Source: Pseudomonas fluorescens
Lineage (GTDB): Bacteria > Pseudomonadota > Gammaproteobacteria > Pseudomonadales > Pseudomonadaceae
DNA: 64,000 bases
Assembly (NCBI RefSeq): GCF_018614655.1
Contig: NZ_JAGGOG010000016.1
Span: 186,001-250,000 of the forward strand
Direction: 5' to 3'
Positions 16,261 through 25,152 of the stretch are shown one piece after another (positions within the stretch are counted from its first letter, which is position 1; each line of letters begins with the position of its first letter). Both the position numbers and the translations under genes were made by a program. The notes under the pieces were generated by a model. The model saw only the letters and a program-made list of their open reading frames with translations, had not been told where the DNA came from and did not search any database.

Positions 16261-17409
16261 ATGACTACATTGACTGCAAAAACCAACCTGCTGGGTCTGA
16301 CTCAACAGGAAATGGAAAAATTCTTCGACTCAATCGGGGAGAAGCGTTTCCGTGCCGCTCAGGTAATGAAGTGGATTCACCATCTTGGCGTCGATGATTT
16401 CGACGCCATGACGAACGTCAGCAAGGCCCTGCGCGACAAGCTCAAGACCATTGCCGAAGTTCGTGGCCCCGAAGTGGTCAGCGAGGATATCTCCACCGAC
16501 GGCACCCGTAAGTGGGTGGTGCGCGTGGCGTCCGGCAGCTGCGTCGAGACCGTCTACATTCCCCAGGGCAAGCGCGGCACTCTGTGCGTTTCGTCCCAGG
16601 CAGGCTGTGCCCTGGACTGCAGTTTCTGCTCCACCGGCAAGCAAGGTTTCAATAGCAACCTCACCGCCGCCGAAGTCATCGGCCAGGTGTGGATTGCCAA
16701 TAAATCGTTCGGCAGCATCCCGGCGACCGCCGACCGTGCCATCACCAATGTGGTGATGATGGGCATGGGTGAGCCGCTGCTGAACTTCGACAACGTCGTC
16801 GCGGCCATGCATTTGATGATGGACGACCTGGGCTACGGCATCTCCAAGCGCCGTGTGACCCTGTCGACCTCCGGCGTGGTGCCGATGATCGATGAGCTGG
16901 CCAAGCACATCGACGTCTCCCTGGCGTTGTCCCTTCACGCACCGAATGACGCATTGCGTAACCAATTGGTGCCGATCAACAAGAAGTATCCGCTTAAGAT
17001 GCTGCTCGAATCTTGCCAGCGCTACATGGCGACCTTGGGTGAGAAGCGTGTGTTGACCATTGAGTACACCATGCTCAAGGACATCAACGACAAGGTCGAG
17101 CACGCGGTCGAGATGATCGAGCTGCTCAAGAATGTACCGTGCAAGATCAACTTGATTCCGTTTAACCCGTTTCCCCATTCTGGCTACGAGCGGCCGAGCA
17201 ACAACGCCATCCGCCGTTTCCAGGATCAACTGCACCATGCCGGCTTCAATGTCACTGTACGCACCACCCGTGGTGAAGACATCGATGCGGCATGTGGCCA
17301 ACTGGTAGGACAGGTGCTGGATCGCACCCGTCGTAGCGAACGTTATATCGCCGTGCGTGAGTTGAGCGCTGACAGCGATATGCCGCAAAGCGCTGCGACT
17401 CGAACCTGA
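16261..17409 (+). CDS. rlmN: Dual-specificity RNA methyltransferase RlmN
   Basis: Radical-SAM enzyme that makes C2-methyladenosine in 23S rRNA (A2503) and in tRNAs. Product of 382 residues. The radical-SAM cysteines are in CALDCSFCSTG, and the second methyl-carrying Cys is in the C-terminal GEDIDAACGQL. It needs a [4Fe-4S] cluster, a plausible client of the isc operon just upstream. pilW follows after 12 nt. Confidence 0.97.
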   Translation: MTTLTAKTNLLGLTQQEMEKFFDSIGEKRFRAAQVMKWIHHLGVDDFDAMTNVSKALRDKLKTIAEVRGPEVVSEDISTDGTRKWVVRVASGSCVETVYIPQGKRGTLCVSSQAGCALDCSFCSTGKQGFNSNLTAAEVIGQVWIANKSFGSIPATADRAITNVVMMGMGEPLLNFDNVVAAMHLMMDDLGYGISKRRVTLSTSGVVPMIDELAKHIDVSLALSLHAPNDALRNQLVPINKKYPLKMLLESCQRYMATLGEKRVLTIEYTMLKDINDKVEHAVEMIELLKNVPCKINLIPFNPFPHSGYERPSNNAIRRFQDQLHHAGFNVTVRTTRGEDIDAACGQLVGQVLDRTRRSERYIAVRELSADSDMPQSAATRT

Positions 17410-17421
17410 GAGAGGACCTCT

Positions 17422-18180
17422 ATGCCCTTGCGCCTTGCGCTGCTGTTGCTGGTTGCCAGTCTCACGATTGGCTGTGTTTCATCGGGTTATGACAGCCCTT
17501 TGCAAACCGGCAAGGGCCGTAGTGAGGCGCGTGCTGCTTATGTGCAGTTGGGCTTGGGCTACTTGCAGCAAGGGATGACCGAGCAGGCCAAGGTTCCATT
17601 GAAGAAGGCTCTTGAGCTGGATAGCAACGATGCCGACGCCAACGCGGCATTGGCCCTGGTGTTTCAGGCCCAGGCCGAACCTGAGTTAGCCGCCCAGTAT
17701 TTCCAGAAGGCCCTGGCTTCACGTCCTGCCGATCCACGCTTGCTGAATAATTACGGCAGCTTTTTGTTTCAGCAGAAACGTTATGATCTGGCGTCCGATT
17801 ATTTCCAGCAGGCTGCGGCTGATACCCTTTACCCTGAGCGCTCGCGGGTTTTCGAGAACCTTGGGGTGACTTCAATGCTTCTCGGCCAGCGCGACACCGC
17901 CCGTCAGCAACTTGAAAAAGCCTTGCACCTGAACCGACACCAGCCACGAGCATTGCTCGAAATGGCTGAGTTGTCCTTCGAAGACAGGCATTATGTGCCG
18001 GCACGTGACTATTACGAGCGTTTTAGCCTGCTCAGCGGGCAAAATGCACGTAGTCTATTGCTCGGTGTGCGCTTGGCGACGGTTCATGAAGAACGCGACA
18101 AGGCCGCACGTTTTGGCCAGCAATTAGAACGACTCTATCCCGGTACGCCGGAATATCAGCAATACCTGTCGGAGCAATGA
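17422..18180 (+). CDS. pilW: Type IV pilus biogenesis/stability lipoprotein PilW (PilF)
   Basis: Outer-membrane pilotin that helps the PilQ secretin assemble. Product of 252 residues. The signal peptide ends in a lipobox (LTIGCVSSG, Cys near residue 14-18), then six or so TPR repeats (AYVQLGLGYLQQGMTEQAK, ALAL VFQAQAEPELAAQYF, LNNYGSFLFQQKRYDLAS). Its stop overlaps the rodZ start (ATGA). The rlmN-pilW-rodZ-ispG-hisS order is conserved. Confidence 0.94.
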   Translation: MPLRLALLLLVASLTIGCVSSGYDSPLQTGKGRSEARAAYVQLGLGYLQQGMTEQAKVPLKKALELDSNDADANAALALVFQAQAEPELAAQYFQKALASRPADPRLLNNYGSFLFQQKRYDLASDYFQQAAADTLYPERSRVFENLGVTSMLLGQRDTARQQLEKALHLNRHQPRALLEMAELSFEDRHYVPARDYYERFSLLSGQNARSLLLGVRLATVHEERDKAARFGQQLERLYPGTPEYQQYLSEQ

Positions 18181-19184
18181 TGAAAGCGGCGCACCCGGAA
18201 GTTGTAGCAGCTAATCGCATAAACCCAGGCGAGACCTTGCGTCAGGCCCGCGAAAGTAATGGTTGGTCGCTGGCAGAAGTGGCCCTCAAGCTCAATTTGA
18301 CCACCACTTCATTGGGCAACCTGGAAACCGGCGCGTTCGACAAGCTGCCAGGGCATACCTTTGCCCGGGGCTATATCCGCGCCTATGCCAAATTGCTGGG
18401 TATTGATCAGACCGTTCTGGTCCAGGAATTCGACCAGTTCACCGGTACCGACTCCCAAGGCAGCAATGTCCATGGCCTGGGCCACATTGAAGAGCCGGTA
18501 AGGGTTTCCCACACTATTTTGCGAATCGTCAGCCTGTTGCTGCTGATCGCTGTAATCGGTGGTGGCTTTGTCTGGTGGCAGGACCAGACGTCCTTGCGCT
18601 CCAAGGACCTGGTCAGCAACGCCATGGAACATGTCGAAGTCGAAAGTGCCGACGGTACCACCCAGATTCATCCGCTGGACGAGCCGGAAGACCAGGCCGT
18701 TGCCCAGGCCCAAACGACGCCTGAAGCCCAGGCTAATCCGGAGCTGCAAGCGGGTCAGCCGGCTGCCCAGGCCAGTGTTGATCCGGCCGCGACGGCGGTT
18801 GCGCCAGCTCCGGCTGTGCCTGCAACGCCAACGGCCCCGGTTCATGCCCCGGCAACTCCAGTCCAGGCCCCAGCCACAACGGCTCCGGTCGCGCCGGTTA
18901 CACCGACAGTCGCCGCGCCTACAGCTCCTGCGCTTATCGCGGGCGATGGACGTGTACAGATTACTTACGTCGCTGACTGCTGGACGCAAGTCACCGATGG
19001 CAATGGCAAAGTGCTGTTTAGCGGTTTGAAGCGTAAAGGAGATACGCTTGACCAAGGCGGCAAGCCTCCTTTGACGCTGCGTCTGGGCTTTGCCCGTGGC
19101 GCGCAAGTGGCCTACAACGGCCAGGCTGTGGACGTGGCGCCGTTCACCAGTGGCGAGACTGCTCGCCTGAAGTTGGGACAATAG
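18177..19184 (+). CDS. rodZ: Cytoskeleton protein RodZ
   Basis: Membrane anchor of MreB filaments, needed for rod shape. Product of 335 residues. Cytoplasmic Xre-type HTH at about 15-85 (GETLRQARESNGWSLAEVA). One membrane helix at 114-134 (ILRIVSLLLLIAVIGGGFVWW). A low-complexity Ala/Pro/Gln linker occupies about 180-250. The periplasmic DUF4115 domain ends the protein (YVADCWTQVTDGNGKVLFSG). The first ATG overlaps the pilW stop; ATG at 18180 is an alternative. Confidence 0.95.
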   Translation: MMKAAHPEVVAANRINPGETLRQARESNGWSLAEVALKLNLTTTSLGNLETGAFDKLPGHTFARGYIRAYAKLLGIDQTVLVQEFDQFTGTDSQGSNVHGLGHIEEPVRVSHTILRIVSLLLLIAVIGGGFVWWQDQTSLRSKDLVSNAMEHVEVESADGTTQIHPLDEPEDQAVAQAQTTPEAQANPELQAGQPAAQASVDPAATAVAPAPAVPATPTAPVHAPATPVQAPATTAPVAPVTPTVAAPTAPALIAGDGRVQITYVADCWTQVTDGNGKVLFSGLKRKGDTLDQGGKPPLTLRLGFARGAQVAYNGQAVDVAPFTSGETARLKLGQ

Positions 19185-19186
19185 TC

Positions 19187-20296
19187 ATGCACGGCGAATC
19201 TCCAATCAAACGTCGCGTATCGCGCAAAATTTGGGTCGGCTCGGTGCCGGTGGGTGGCGATGCCCCTATCGCGGTGCAGAGCATGACCAACAGCGACACC
19301 AACGATGTTGCGGCCACCGTCGCCCAGATTAACCGCCTGGAAGCGGCCGGCGTCGATATTGTTCGGATTTCCGTTCCGGACATGGATGCTGCCGAAGCCT
19401 TCGGCCGCATCAAGCAGTTGGTCAAGGTGCCGCTGGTGGCCGACATTCACTTCGACTACAAGATCGCCTTGCGCGTGGCGGAGCTGGGCGTCGATTGCCT
19501 GCGGATCAACCCGGGCAATATCGGTCGCGAAGACCGGGTGCGCGCCGTGGTGGATGCTGCCCGTGATCGCGGGATCCCGATTCGCATCGGCGTCAACGCC
19601 GGTTCCCTGGAAAAAGACCTGCAAAAGAAATACGGCGAGCCGACTCCGGCGGCGCTGGTTGAGTCTGCGCTGCGCCATGTTGAACACCTCGAACGCCTGA
19701 ATTTCCAGGACTTCAAGGTCAGTGTAAAGGCCTCCGACGTGTTCATGGCAGTAGAAGCCTACCGTTTGTTGGCCAAGGAAATCGTCCAGCCGCTGCACTT
19801 GGGTATCACTGAAGCCGGTGGTTTACGCTCAGGCACAGTGAAATCTGCGGTGGGTCTCGGTATGCTGCTGGCCGACGGGATTGGCGATACTATTCGCATC
19901 TCCCTGGCGGCAGACCCGGTAGAGGAAGTGAAAGTCGGTTACGACATTCTCAAATCCCTGCATTTGCGCTCCCGTGGCATCAACTTCATTGCCTGCCCGA
20001 GCTGCTCGCGGCAGAACTTCGACGTGGTGAAAACCATGAACGAACTGGAAGTTCGCCTGGAAGACCTGCTGGTGCCGCTGGATGTTGCGGTAATCGGTTG
20101 TGTGGTTAACGGGCCGGGTGAGGCCAAAGAGGCTCATGTGGGCCTGACCGGCGGTACGCCGAACCTGATTTATATCGACGGCAAGCCGTCGCAGAAATTG
20201 ACGAATGACAATCTGGTGGATGAGCTGGAACGGTTGATCCGCCAGAAAGCGGCCGAAAAGGTCGAAGCTGACGCTGCGGTTATCGCGCGCGGCTGA
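19187..20296 (+). CDS. ispG: 4-hydroxy-3-methylbut-2-enyl diphosphate synthase (flavodoxin) IspG
   Basis: [4Fe-4S] enzyme of the MEP isoprenoid pathway, converting MEcPP to HMBPP. Product of 369 residues. The TIM-barrel domain contains VQSMTNSDTNDV and CLRINPGNIG; the cluster ligands are in CPSCSRQNFDV and CVVNGPGEA. It starts 2 nt after rodZ and precedes hisS by 23 nt. Confidence 0.97.
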   Translation: MHGESPIKRRVSRKIWVGSVPVGGDAPIAVQSMTNSDTNDVAATVAQINRLEAAGVDIVRISVPDMDAAEAFGRIKQLVKVPLVADIHFDYKIALRVAELGVDCLRINPGNIGREDRVRAVVDAARDRGIPIRIGVNAGSLEKDLQKKYGEPTPAALVESALRHVEHLERLNFQDFKVSVKASDVFMAVEAYRLLAKEIVQPLHLGITEAGGLRSGTVKSAVGLGMLLADGIGDTIRISLAADPVEEVKVGYDILKSLHLRSRGINFIACPSCSRQNFDVVKTMNELEVRLEDLLVPLDVAVIGCVVNGPGEAKEAHVGLTGGTPNLIYIDGKPSQKLTNDNLVDELERLIRQKAAEKVEADAAVIARG

Positions 20297-20319
20297 TCGA
20301 ACGAATTTAAGGATTTGAT

Positions 20320-21609
20320 GTGAGCAAGTCTCTGCAAGCCATTCGTGGCATGAACGACATCCTGCCTGAGCAGACGCCCCTGTGGCGTTATTTCGAGGCG
20401 ACTGTCGCGCGCCTGCTGGATAACTACGGTTACAAGCAGATCCGCACGCCGATCGTCGAGTTCACCGAGCTGTTCAAGCGCTCGATCGGTGAAGTGACCG
20501 ACATCGTCGAAAAAGAGATGTACACCTTTGAAGACCGCAACGGCGACTCCCTGACCCTGCGTCCGGAAGGTACTGCCGCGTGCGTGCGCGCTGTGCTGGA
20601 ACATGGCATCACCGGTGGTGGCCAGACCCAGAAAATGTGGTACATCGGCCCGATGTACCGCCACGAGCGTCCACAGAAAGGCCGTTATCGCCAGTTCCAC
20701 CAGATCGGTTGCGAAGTGTTCAACCTGGACGGTCCGGATATTGATGCCGAGCTGATTGTGCTGACTTGGCGCCTGTGGGGCCAGTTGGGCATCCGCGACG
20801 CCGTCAAGCTTGAACTCAACAGCCTGGGCACCAGCGAATCCCGGGGCCGCTACCGCGAAGCCCTGGTGGAGTTCCTGTCGGCCCACCTGGACAAACTGGA
20901 TGAAGACAGCCAGCGCCGTCTGAAAACCAACCCGTTGCGGGTCCTGGACACCAAGAACGCCGATACCCAGGCTGTGTTGGTAGATGCGCCAAAAATGGCC
21001 GACTACCTGGACGACGAATCACGCACGCACTTTGAGGGCCTCAAGGCTCGCCTGGATGCGGCCGGTATTCCTTACGTCATCAACCCGAAACTGGTACGTG
21101 GCCTGGATTACTACAGCAAGACCGTATTCGAGTGGGTCACCGACAAGCTCGGCGCCCAGGGCACCGTGTGTGCGGGTGGTCGTTACGACGGCCTGGTCGA
21201 GCAGATGGGCGGCAAGCCGACCACTGGCGTGGGTTTCGCCATGGGTATCGAGCGACTGATCCTGCTGCTGGAAACCCTGGAGCAAATCCCCGAAGAGATT
21301 TCCCGTCAGGTAGATGTTTACCTGTGTGCCTTTGGTGAGGCCGCCGAGCTGGCAGCCTTGACCTTGAGCGAGAAGGTCCGTGACCAAGTGCCTGACCTGC
21401 GCCTGCAGATCAATGCCGGTGCCGGTAGCTTCAAGAGCCAGTTCAAGAAGGCCGACAAGAGCGGTGCGTTGTATGCGCTGATCCTGGGCGATGACGAGTT
21501 GGCCCAGCAAGTGGTAGGTTTCAAACCCCTGCGTGGCCAGGGCGAACAACAAAGCATTGCCTTTGATGCGCTTGCTGCGCACTTGGCCACCTGCATCGTG
21601 CAGGGTTGA
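20320..21609 (+). CDS. hisS: Histidyl-tRNA synthetase
   Basis: Class II aminoacyl-tRNA synthetase. Product of 429 residues with motif 2 (GPMYRHERPQKGRYRQFHQ), histidine-specific segments (LVRGLDYYSKTVFEW, AGGRYDGL) and motif 3 (GFAMGIERLILLLE), then the C-terminal anticodon-binding domain. GTG start at 20320 with AAGGAT 5 nt upstream; the overlapping ATG at 20318 is followed by a stop. Confidence 0.97.
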   Translation: MSKSLQAIRGMNDILPEQTPLWRYFEATVARLLDNYGYKQIRTPIVEFTELFKRSIGEVTDIVEKEMYTFEDRNGDSLTLRPEGTAACVRAVLEHGITGGGQTQKMWYIGPMYRHERPQKGRYRQFHQIGCEVFNLDGPDIDAELIVLTWRLWGQLGIRDAVKLELNSLGTSESRGRYREALVEFLSAHLDKLDEDSQRRLKTNPLRVLDTKNADTQAVLVDAPKMADYLDDESRTHFEGLKARLDAAGIPYVINPKLVRGLDYYSKTVFEWVTDKLGAQGTVCAGGRYDGLVEQMGGKPTTGVGFAMGIERLILLLETLEQIPEEISRQVDVYLCAFGEAAELAALTLSEKVRDQVPDLRLQINAGAGSFKSQFKKADKSGALYALILGDDELAQQVVGFKPLRGQGEQQSIAFDALAAHLATCIVQG

Positions 21610-21649
21610 AGCTGTCAAACAGCCGATTTAGCGATTAAGGAGTATTGGG

Positions 21650-22291
21650 GTGTCGAGTACTGATGATGACCAGCTGGCCGAGTTGAAAGACTGGTGGCAG
21701 CGCAACGGCAAGCCCCTGGTCACTGGCGGCTTGCTGGCTTTAGTGGTGGTGTTCGGCTGGCAAGCCTGGCACAAGTATCAGGGCAACCAGTCTCAAGGTG
21801 CCTCGATTCTCTATCAGCAACTGTTGGAAACCACGCTGACGCCGGATGGCAAGCCTGATCCTGCCCAGGTGGCGGACCTGGCCGGCAAGCTGAAAAGTGA
21901 ATTTGGTGGTAGCGCCTACGCCCAGTACGGCAGCCTGTTCGTCGCAAAAGTCGCGGTCGATACCGGCAAGCTGGATGACGCAGCTTCCGAGCTGAAAGCC
22001 ATCACCGACAAGCCGGTCAACCCGACCTTGGGTGAAATCGCACGCCAGCGCCTGGCGCAGGTGCTGGCGGCACAGAACAAGCCTGACGATGCGCTGAAAC
22101 TGCTCGACGGCGATGCTGACAAGGCATTCCTGGCTACTCGTGAAGAGCTCAAGGGCGACCTGTTGGTCCAATTGGGTCGTACCGACGAAGCCAATGCTGC
22201 GTACCAAAAAGCGAAGGCTGCGCTGTCTGATGAAGCAGCAGTCGGTGGTTTACAAATCAAGCTCGACGACCTGGCCAAAGGGGATGCATGA
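21650..22291 (+). CDS. YfgM-like membrane-anchored TPR protein
   Basis: Similar to YfgM, an inner-membrane protein of the SecYEG/PpiD periplasmic chaperone network. Product of 213 residues: a cytoplasmic N-terminus (DDDQLAELKDWWQRNG), one helix at about 23-40 (VTGGLLALVVVFGWQAW), then a periplasmic TPR-like domain (YAQYGSLFVAKVAVDTGKLD, LAQVLAAQNKPDDALKLL). GTG start with AAGGAG upstream. It is cotranscribed with bamB, whose start lies 2 nt after its stop, linking export and outer-membrane assembly. Confidence 0.9.
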   Translation: MSSTDDDQLAELKDWWQRNGKPLVTGGLLALVVVFGWQAWHKYQGNQSQGASILYQQLLETTLTPDGKPDPAQVADLAGKLKSEFGGSAYAQYGSLFVAKVAVDTGKLDDAASELKAITDKPVNPTLGEIARQRLAQVLAAQNKPDDALKLLDGDADKAFLATREELKGDLLVQLGRTDEANAAYQKAKAALSDEAAVGGLQIKLDDLAKGDA

Positions 22292-22292
22292 C

Positions 22293-23435
22293 GTGATCCG
22301 TTGGAAACATGCAGCATTGCTGGCTCTGGCCGTTTTGGCCGCGGGTTGCAGCAGCAACAGCAAAAAAGAACTGCCTCCTGCCGAGCTGACCAGCTTCAAG
22401 GAAGAAGTGGTCCTGCAAAAGCAGTGGAGCCGCTCCGTCGGTGACGGTCAGGGCGACCTCTACAACCTGTTGGTGCCGGCAATCGACGGTGACAGCATTG
22501 TGGCCGCTGACTCCACTGGCGTCGTGATGTCCATGGACCGCATGAACGGCGACGTCAAGTGGAAGAAAGACCTCGACGTACCGGTATCCGGTGCCATTGG
22601 TGTGGGTTACGGCCTGGTGATGCTGGGTACGCTGAAAGGCGAAATCATTGCGCTGGACTCGATCAACGGTGAAGAGAAATGGCGCGCTCGCGTGACCAGT
22701 GAAGTGCTCGCACCGCCGGCCAACAACGGCGATGTCGTTGTTGTGCAGACTCAGGATGACCGTGTGATCGGCCTCGATGCCGCCACCGGCACCCAGCGTT
22801 GGTTGTACGACAGCACCCCGGCAGTTCTGACCTTGCGCGGTACCAGCGGTCCGATTGTGACCAATAACCTGGCCGTGGCAGGCTTGTCGACCGGTAAAGT
22901 GGTCGGCTTGAATATCCAGAACGGCGTGCCGGCCTGGGAAACCCGAGTAGCGATTCCACAGGGTCGTTCGGAACTGGATCGCGTGGTGGACATCGACGGT
23001 GGCTTGCTGCTGTCGGGTGAAACCGTTTATGTCGCGACTTACCAGGGCCGTGTGGCTGCACTGGACCTGCAAAGCGGCCGGATCAACTGGCAGCGTGATG
23101 CATCCAGCTACGCCGGTGTCGCCCAAGGGTTTGGCAGCGTCTATGTCAGCTTGGCGTCCGGCACTGTTGAAAGTGTCGACGAACGTTCCACCACCGCACT
23201 GTGGAGCAACGACTCCCTGGCGCGCCGTCAGCTGTCGGCACCTGAAGTGTTCTCCAGCTACGTAGCGGTAGGCGACTTTGAAGGTTACCTGCATCTGCTG
23301 AGCCAGGTAGACGGTCGTTTTGTCGGCCGCGAACGTATTGACAGCGACGGCCTGCGTTCTCGTCCGCTGGTGGTAGGTAATATGCTTTACGTGTTTGGTA
23401 ACAGTGGCAAGCTGGAAGCCCTGACCATCAAGTAA
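22293..23435 (+). CDS. bamB: Outer membrane protein assembly factor BamB
   Basis: Lipoprotein subunit of the BAM beta-barrel assembly complex. From GTG 22293 the product has 380 residues: signal peptide with lipobox LAAGCSS (Cys near residue 17), then an eight-bladed PQQ/WD-type propeller (LDSINGEEKWRARVTSEV, LDAATGTQRWLYDSTPAV, LDLQSGRINWQRDA). GTG 22293 is preferred because AAAGGGG lies 9 nt upstream; ATG 22284 abuts that site with no spacing. Confidence 0.93.
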   Translation: MIRWKHAALLALAVLAAGCSSNSKKELPPAELTSFKEEVVLQKQWSRSVGDGQGDLYNLLVPAIDGDSIVAADSTGVVMSMDRMNGDVKWKKDLDVPVSGAIGVGYGLVMLGTLKGEIIALDSINGEEKWRARVTSEVLAPPANNGDVVVVQTQDDRVIGLDAATGTQRWLYDSTPAVLTLRGTSGPIVTNNLAVAGLSTGKVVGLNIQNGVPAWETRVAIPQGRSELDRVVDIDGGLLLSGETVYVATYQGRVAALDLQSGRINWQRDASSYAGVAQGFGSVYVSLASGTVESVDERSTTALWSNDSLARRQLSAPEVFSSYVAVGDFEGYLHLLSQVDGRFVGRERIDSDGLRSRPLVVGNMLYVFGNSGKLEALTIK

Positions 23436-23464
23436 AGAACTATGCTTGGGGTAACCCCCAGGCG

Positions 23465-23504
23465 GCCCTGCTTTGGCAGGGCATGCGGCACCTTCGGGTG
23501 CTGC
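23465..23504 (+). other. Two tandem hairpins between bamB and der
   Basis: GCCCTG (23465-23470)/CAGGGC (23477-23482), then GCGGCACC (23485-23492)/GGTGCTGC (23497-23504) closed by a C(UUCG)G tetraloop, with one G-U. Neither has a T-run. With the next hairpin they make three stems in under 75 nt. Confidence 0.6.
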
Positions 23505-23514
23505 CCCGAGCACC

Positions 23515-23538
23515 AGCCGCTGCCTTGCAGCGGCTTTT
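23515..23538 (+). terminator. Hairpin with short T-run before der
   Basis: AGCCGCTG pairs perfectly with CAGCGGCT around CCTTG and is followed by TTTTG. Short T-run, so it may terminate only partly and let some transcription into der. Confidence 0.6.
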
Positions 23539-23570
23539 GTATTTTCTGAAATAACGAAGTGGAGAGCCGC

Positions 23571-25040
23571 ATGGTTCCCGTAATCGCCCTGGTGGGCCGA
23601 CCCAATGTCGGCAAGTCCACCTTGTTCAACCGCCTGACCAGGACTCGCGACGCCATCGTCGGCGACTTGTCCGGTCTGACCCGTGATCGCCAATACGGTG
23701 AGGCAAAGTGGCAAGGGCGCTCCTACATTCTTGTCGACACCGGCGGTATCTCCGGTGACGAGCATGGCATGGACGAAAAGATGGCCGAGCAGTCGTTGCT
23801 CGCCATTGAAGAAGCCGATGTCGTGTTGTTCCTGGTGGATGCCCGTGCGGGCTACACCGCTGCTGACCAGATGATTGGCGAGCACTTGCGTAAGCGCAAC
23901 AAGCGTTCCTACGTGGTGGCCAACAAGATCGACAACATCGATCCGGAACTGGCCCGCGCCGAATTCAGCCCGATGGGCCTGGGCGATGCGATCCCGATCG
24001 CCGGTGCCCACGGTCGTGGCATCACTCAGATGCTGGAAATCTGCCTGCGTGACTTCCCTCGGGATGACATCGAGGAAGAAGAGGGCGAAGGCGAGATCGT
24101 TGCCGAAGGTGAGGAAGCCAAGCGCATTCCTGGCCCGAGCGAAAAAGACGGTATCAAGATCGCTATCATCGGCCGGCCGAACGTTGGCAAGTCGACTCTG
24201 GTCAACCGCATGCTCGGTGAAGACCGGGTTATCGTCTATGACCAGCCCGGTACCACCCGCGACAGTATCTACATCCCGTTTGAACGTAACGACGAGAAGT
24301 ACACGCTGATCGACACCGCTGGTGTGCGCAAGCGCGGCAAGATCCACGAGGAAGTTGAAAAGTTCTCGGTGGTGAAAACCCTCCAGGCGATCAAAGACGC
24401 CAACGTGGTGATCTTCGTCATGGACGCCCGCGAAGGCGTGGTCGACCACGACCTGAACTTGCTGGGCTTTGCCCTGGAAGCGGGTCGGGCACTGGTGATC
24501 GCGATCAACAAGTGGGACGGCATGACGCCGAGCGAGCGCGACTTCGTCAAGATCGAGCTGCAGCGTCGCCTGTTCTTCGTCGAGTTCGCCGATATTCACT
24601 TTATCTCGGCACTGCACGGCACTGGCGTGGGCAACCTCTACGCCTCGGTGCAGAACTCGTTCAAGTCCGCAGTAACCCGCTGGCCGACCAACCGTCTGAC
24701 CCAGATCCTCGAAGACGCCGTAGGCGAGCACGCACCGCCGATGGTTAACAACCGTCGGATCAAACTGCGTTACGCCCACTTGGGTGGTGCCAACCCGCCG
24801 ATTATCGTGATTCACGGTAACCAGATCGAGAAGGTGCCGAAGTCCTACGTCCGCTACCTGGAAAATACTTACCGCCGTGTCTTGAAACTGGTCGGTACGC
24901 CGATCCGCATCGAGTTCAAAGGTGGCGAGAACCCATACGAGGGCAACAAGAACAGCCTCACCGATCGCCAGGTAAACAAGAAGCGTCGGATGATGACTCA
25001 CCACAAGAAGGCCGATAAGAAGCGTCGTGACAAACGCTGA
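23571..25040 (+). CDS. der: Ribosome-associated GTPase Der (EngA)
   Basis: Tandem-domain GTPase needed for 50S subunit maturation. From ATG 23571 (MVPVIALVGRPNVGKST) the product is about 489 residues. G1 motifs GRPNVGKSTLFNRL and GRPNVGKSTLVNRM mark the two G domains, each with DTGG or DTAG and NKID or NKWD. A KH-like domain and a very basic tail (KKRRMMTHHKKADKKRRDKR) end the protein. GGAG lies 6 nt before the ATG; GTG 23559 upstream is less likely. Confidence 0.97.
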   Translation: MVPVIALVGRPNVGKSTLFNRLTRTRDAIVGDLSGLTRDRQYGEAKWQGRSYILVDTGGISGDEHGMDEKMAEQSLLAIEEADVVLFLVDARAGYTAADQMIGEHLRKRNKRSYVVANKIDNIDPELARAEFSPMGLGDAIPIAGAHGRGITQMLEICLRDFPRDDIEEEEGEGEIVAEGEEAKRIPGPSEKDGIKIAIIGRPNVGKSTLVNRMLGEDRVIVYDQPGTTRDSIYIPFERNDEKYTLIDTAGVRKRGKIHEEVEKFSVVKTLQAIKDANVVIFVMDAREGVVDHDLNLLGFALEAGRALVIAINKWDGMTPSERDFVKIELQRRLFFVEFADIHFISALHGTGVGNLYASVQNSFKSAVTRWPTNRLTQILEDAVGEHAPPMVNNRRIKLRYAHLGGANPPIIVIHGNQIEKVPKSYVRYLENTYRRVLKLVGTPIRIEFKGGENPYEGNKNSLTDRQVNKKRRMMTHHKKADKKRRDKR

Positions 25041-25052
25041 TCCTGATCGGTC

Positions 25053-25078
25053 AAAAGGGCGCCTCTGGCGCCCTTTTT
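25053..25078 (+). terminator. Terminator after der
   Basis: AAAAGGGCGCC-TCT-GGCGCCCTTTTT, an 11-bp stem with a T-run, 13 nt after the der stop. Confidence 0.93.
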
Positions 25079-25152
25079 CATGCCCGCCGTATGGGCTATC
25101 CTCGGGGCTTCCCGTGCCGCCGTAGAGCCGGGTGTTCAGCAGGGACTTACCG

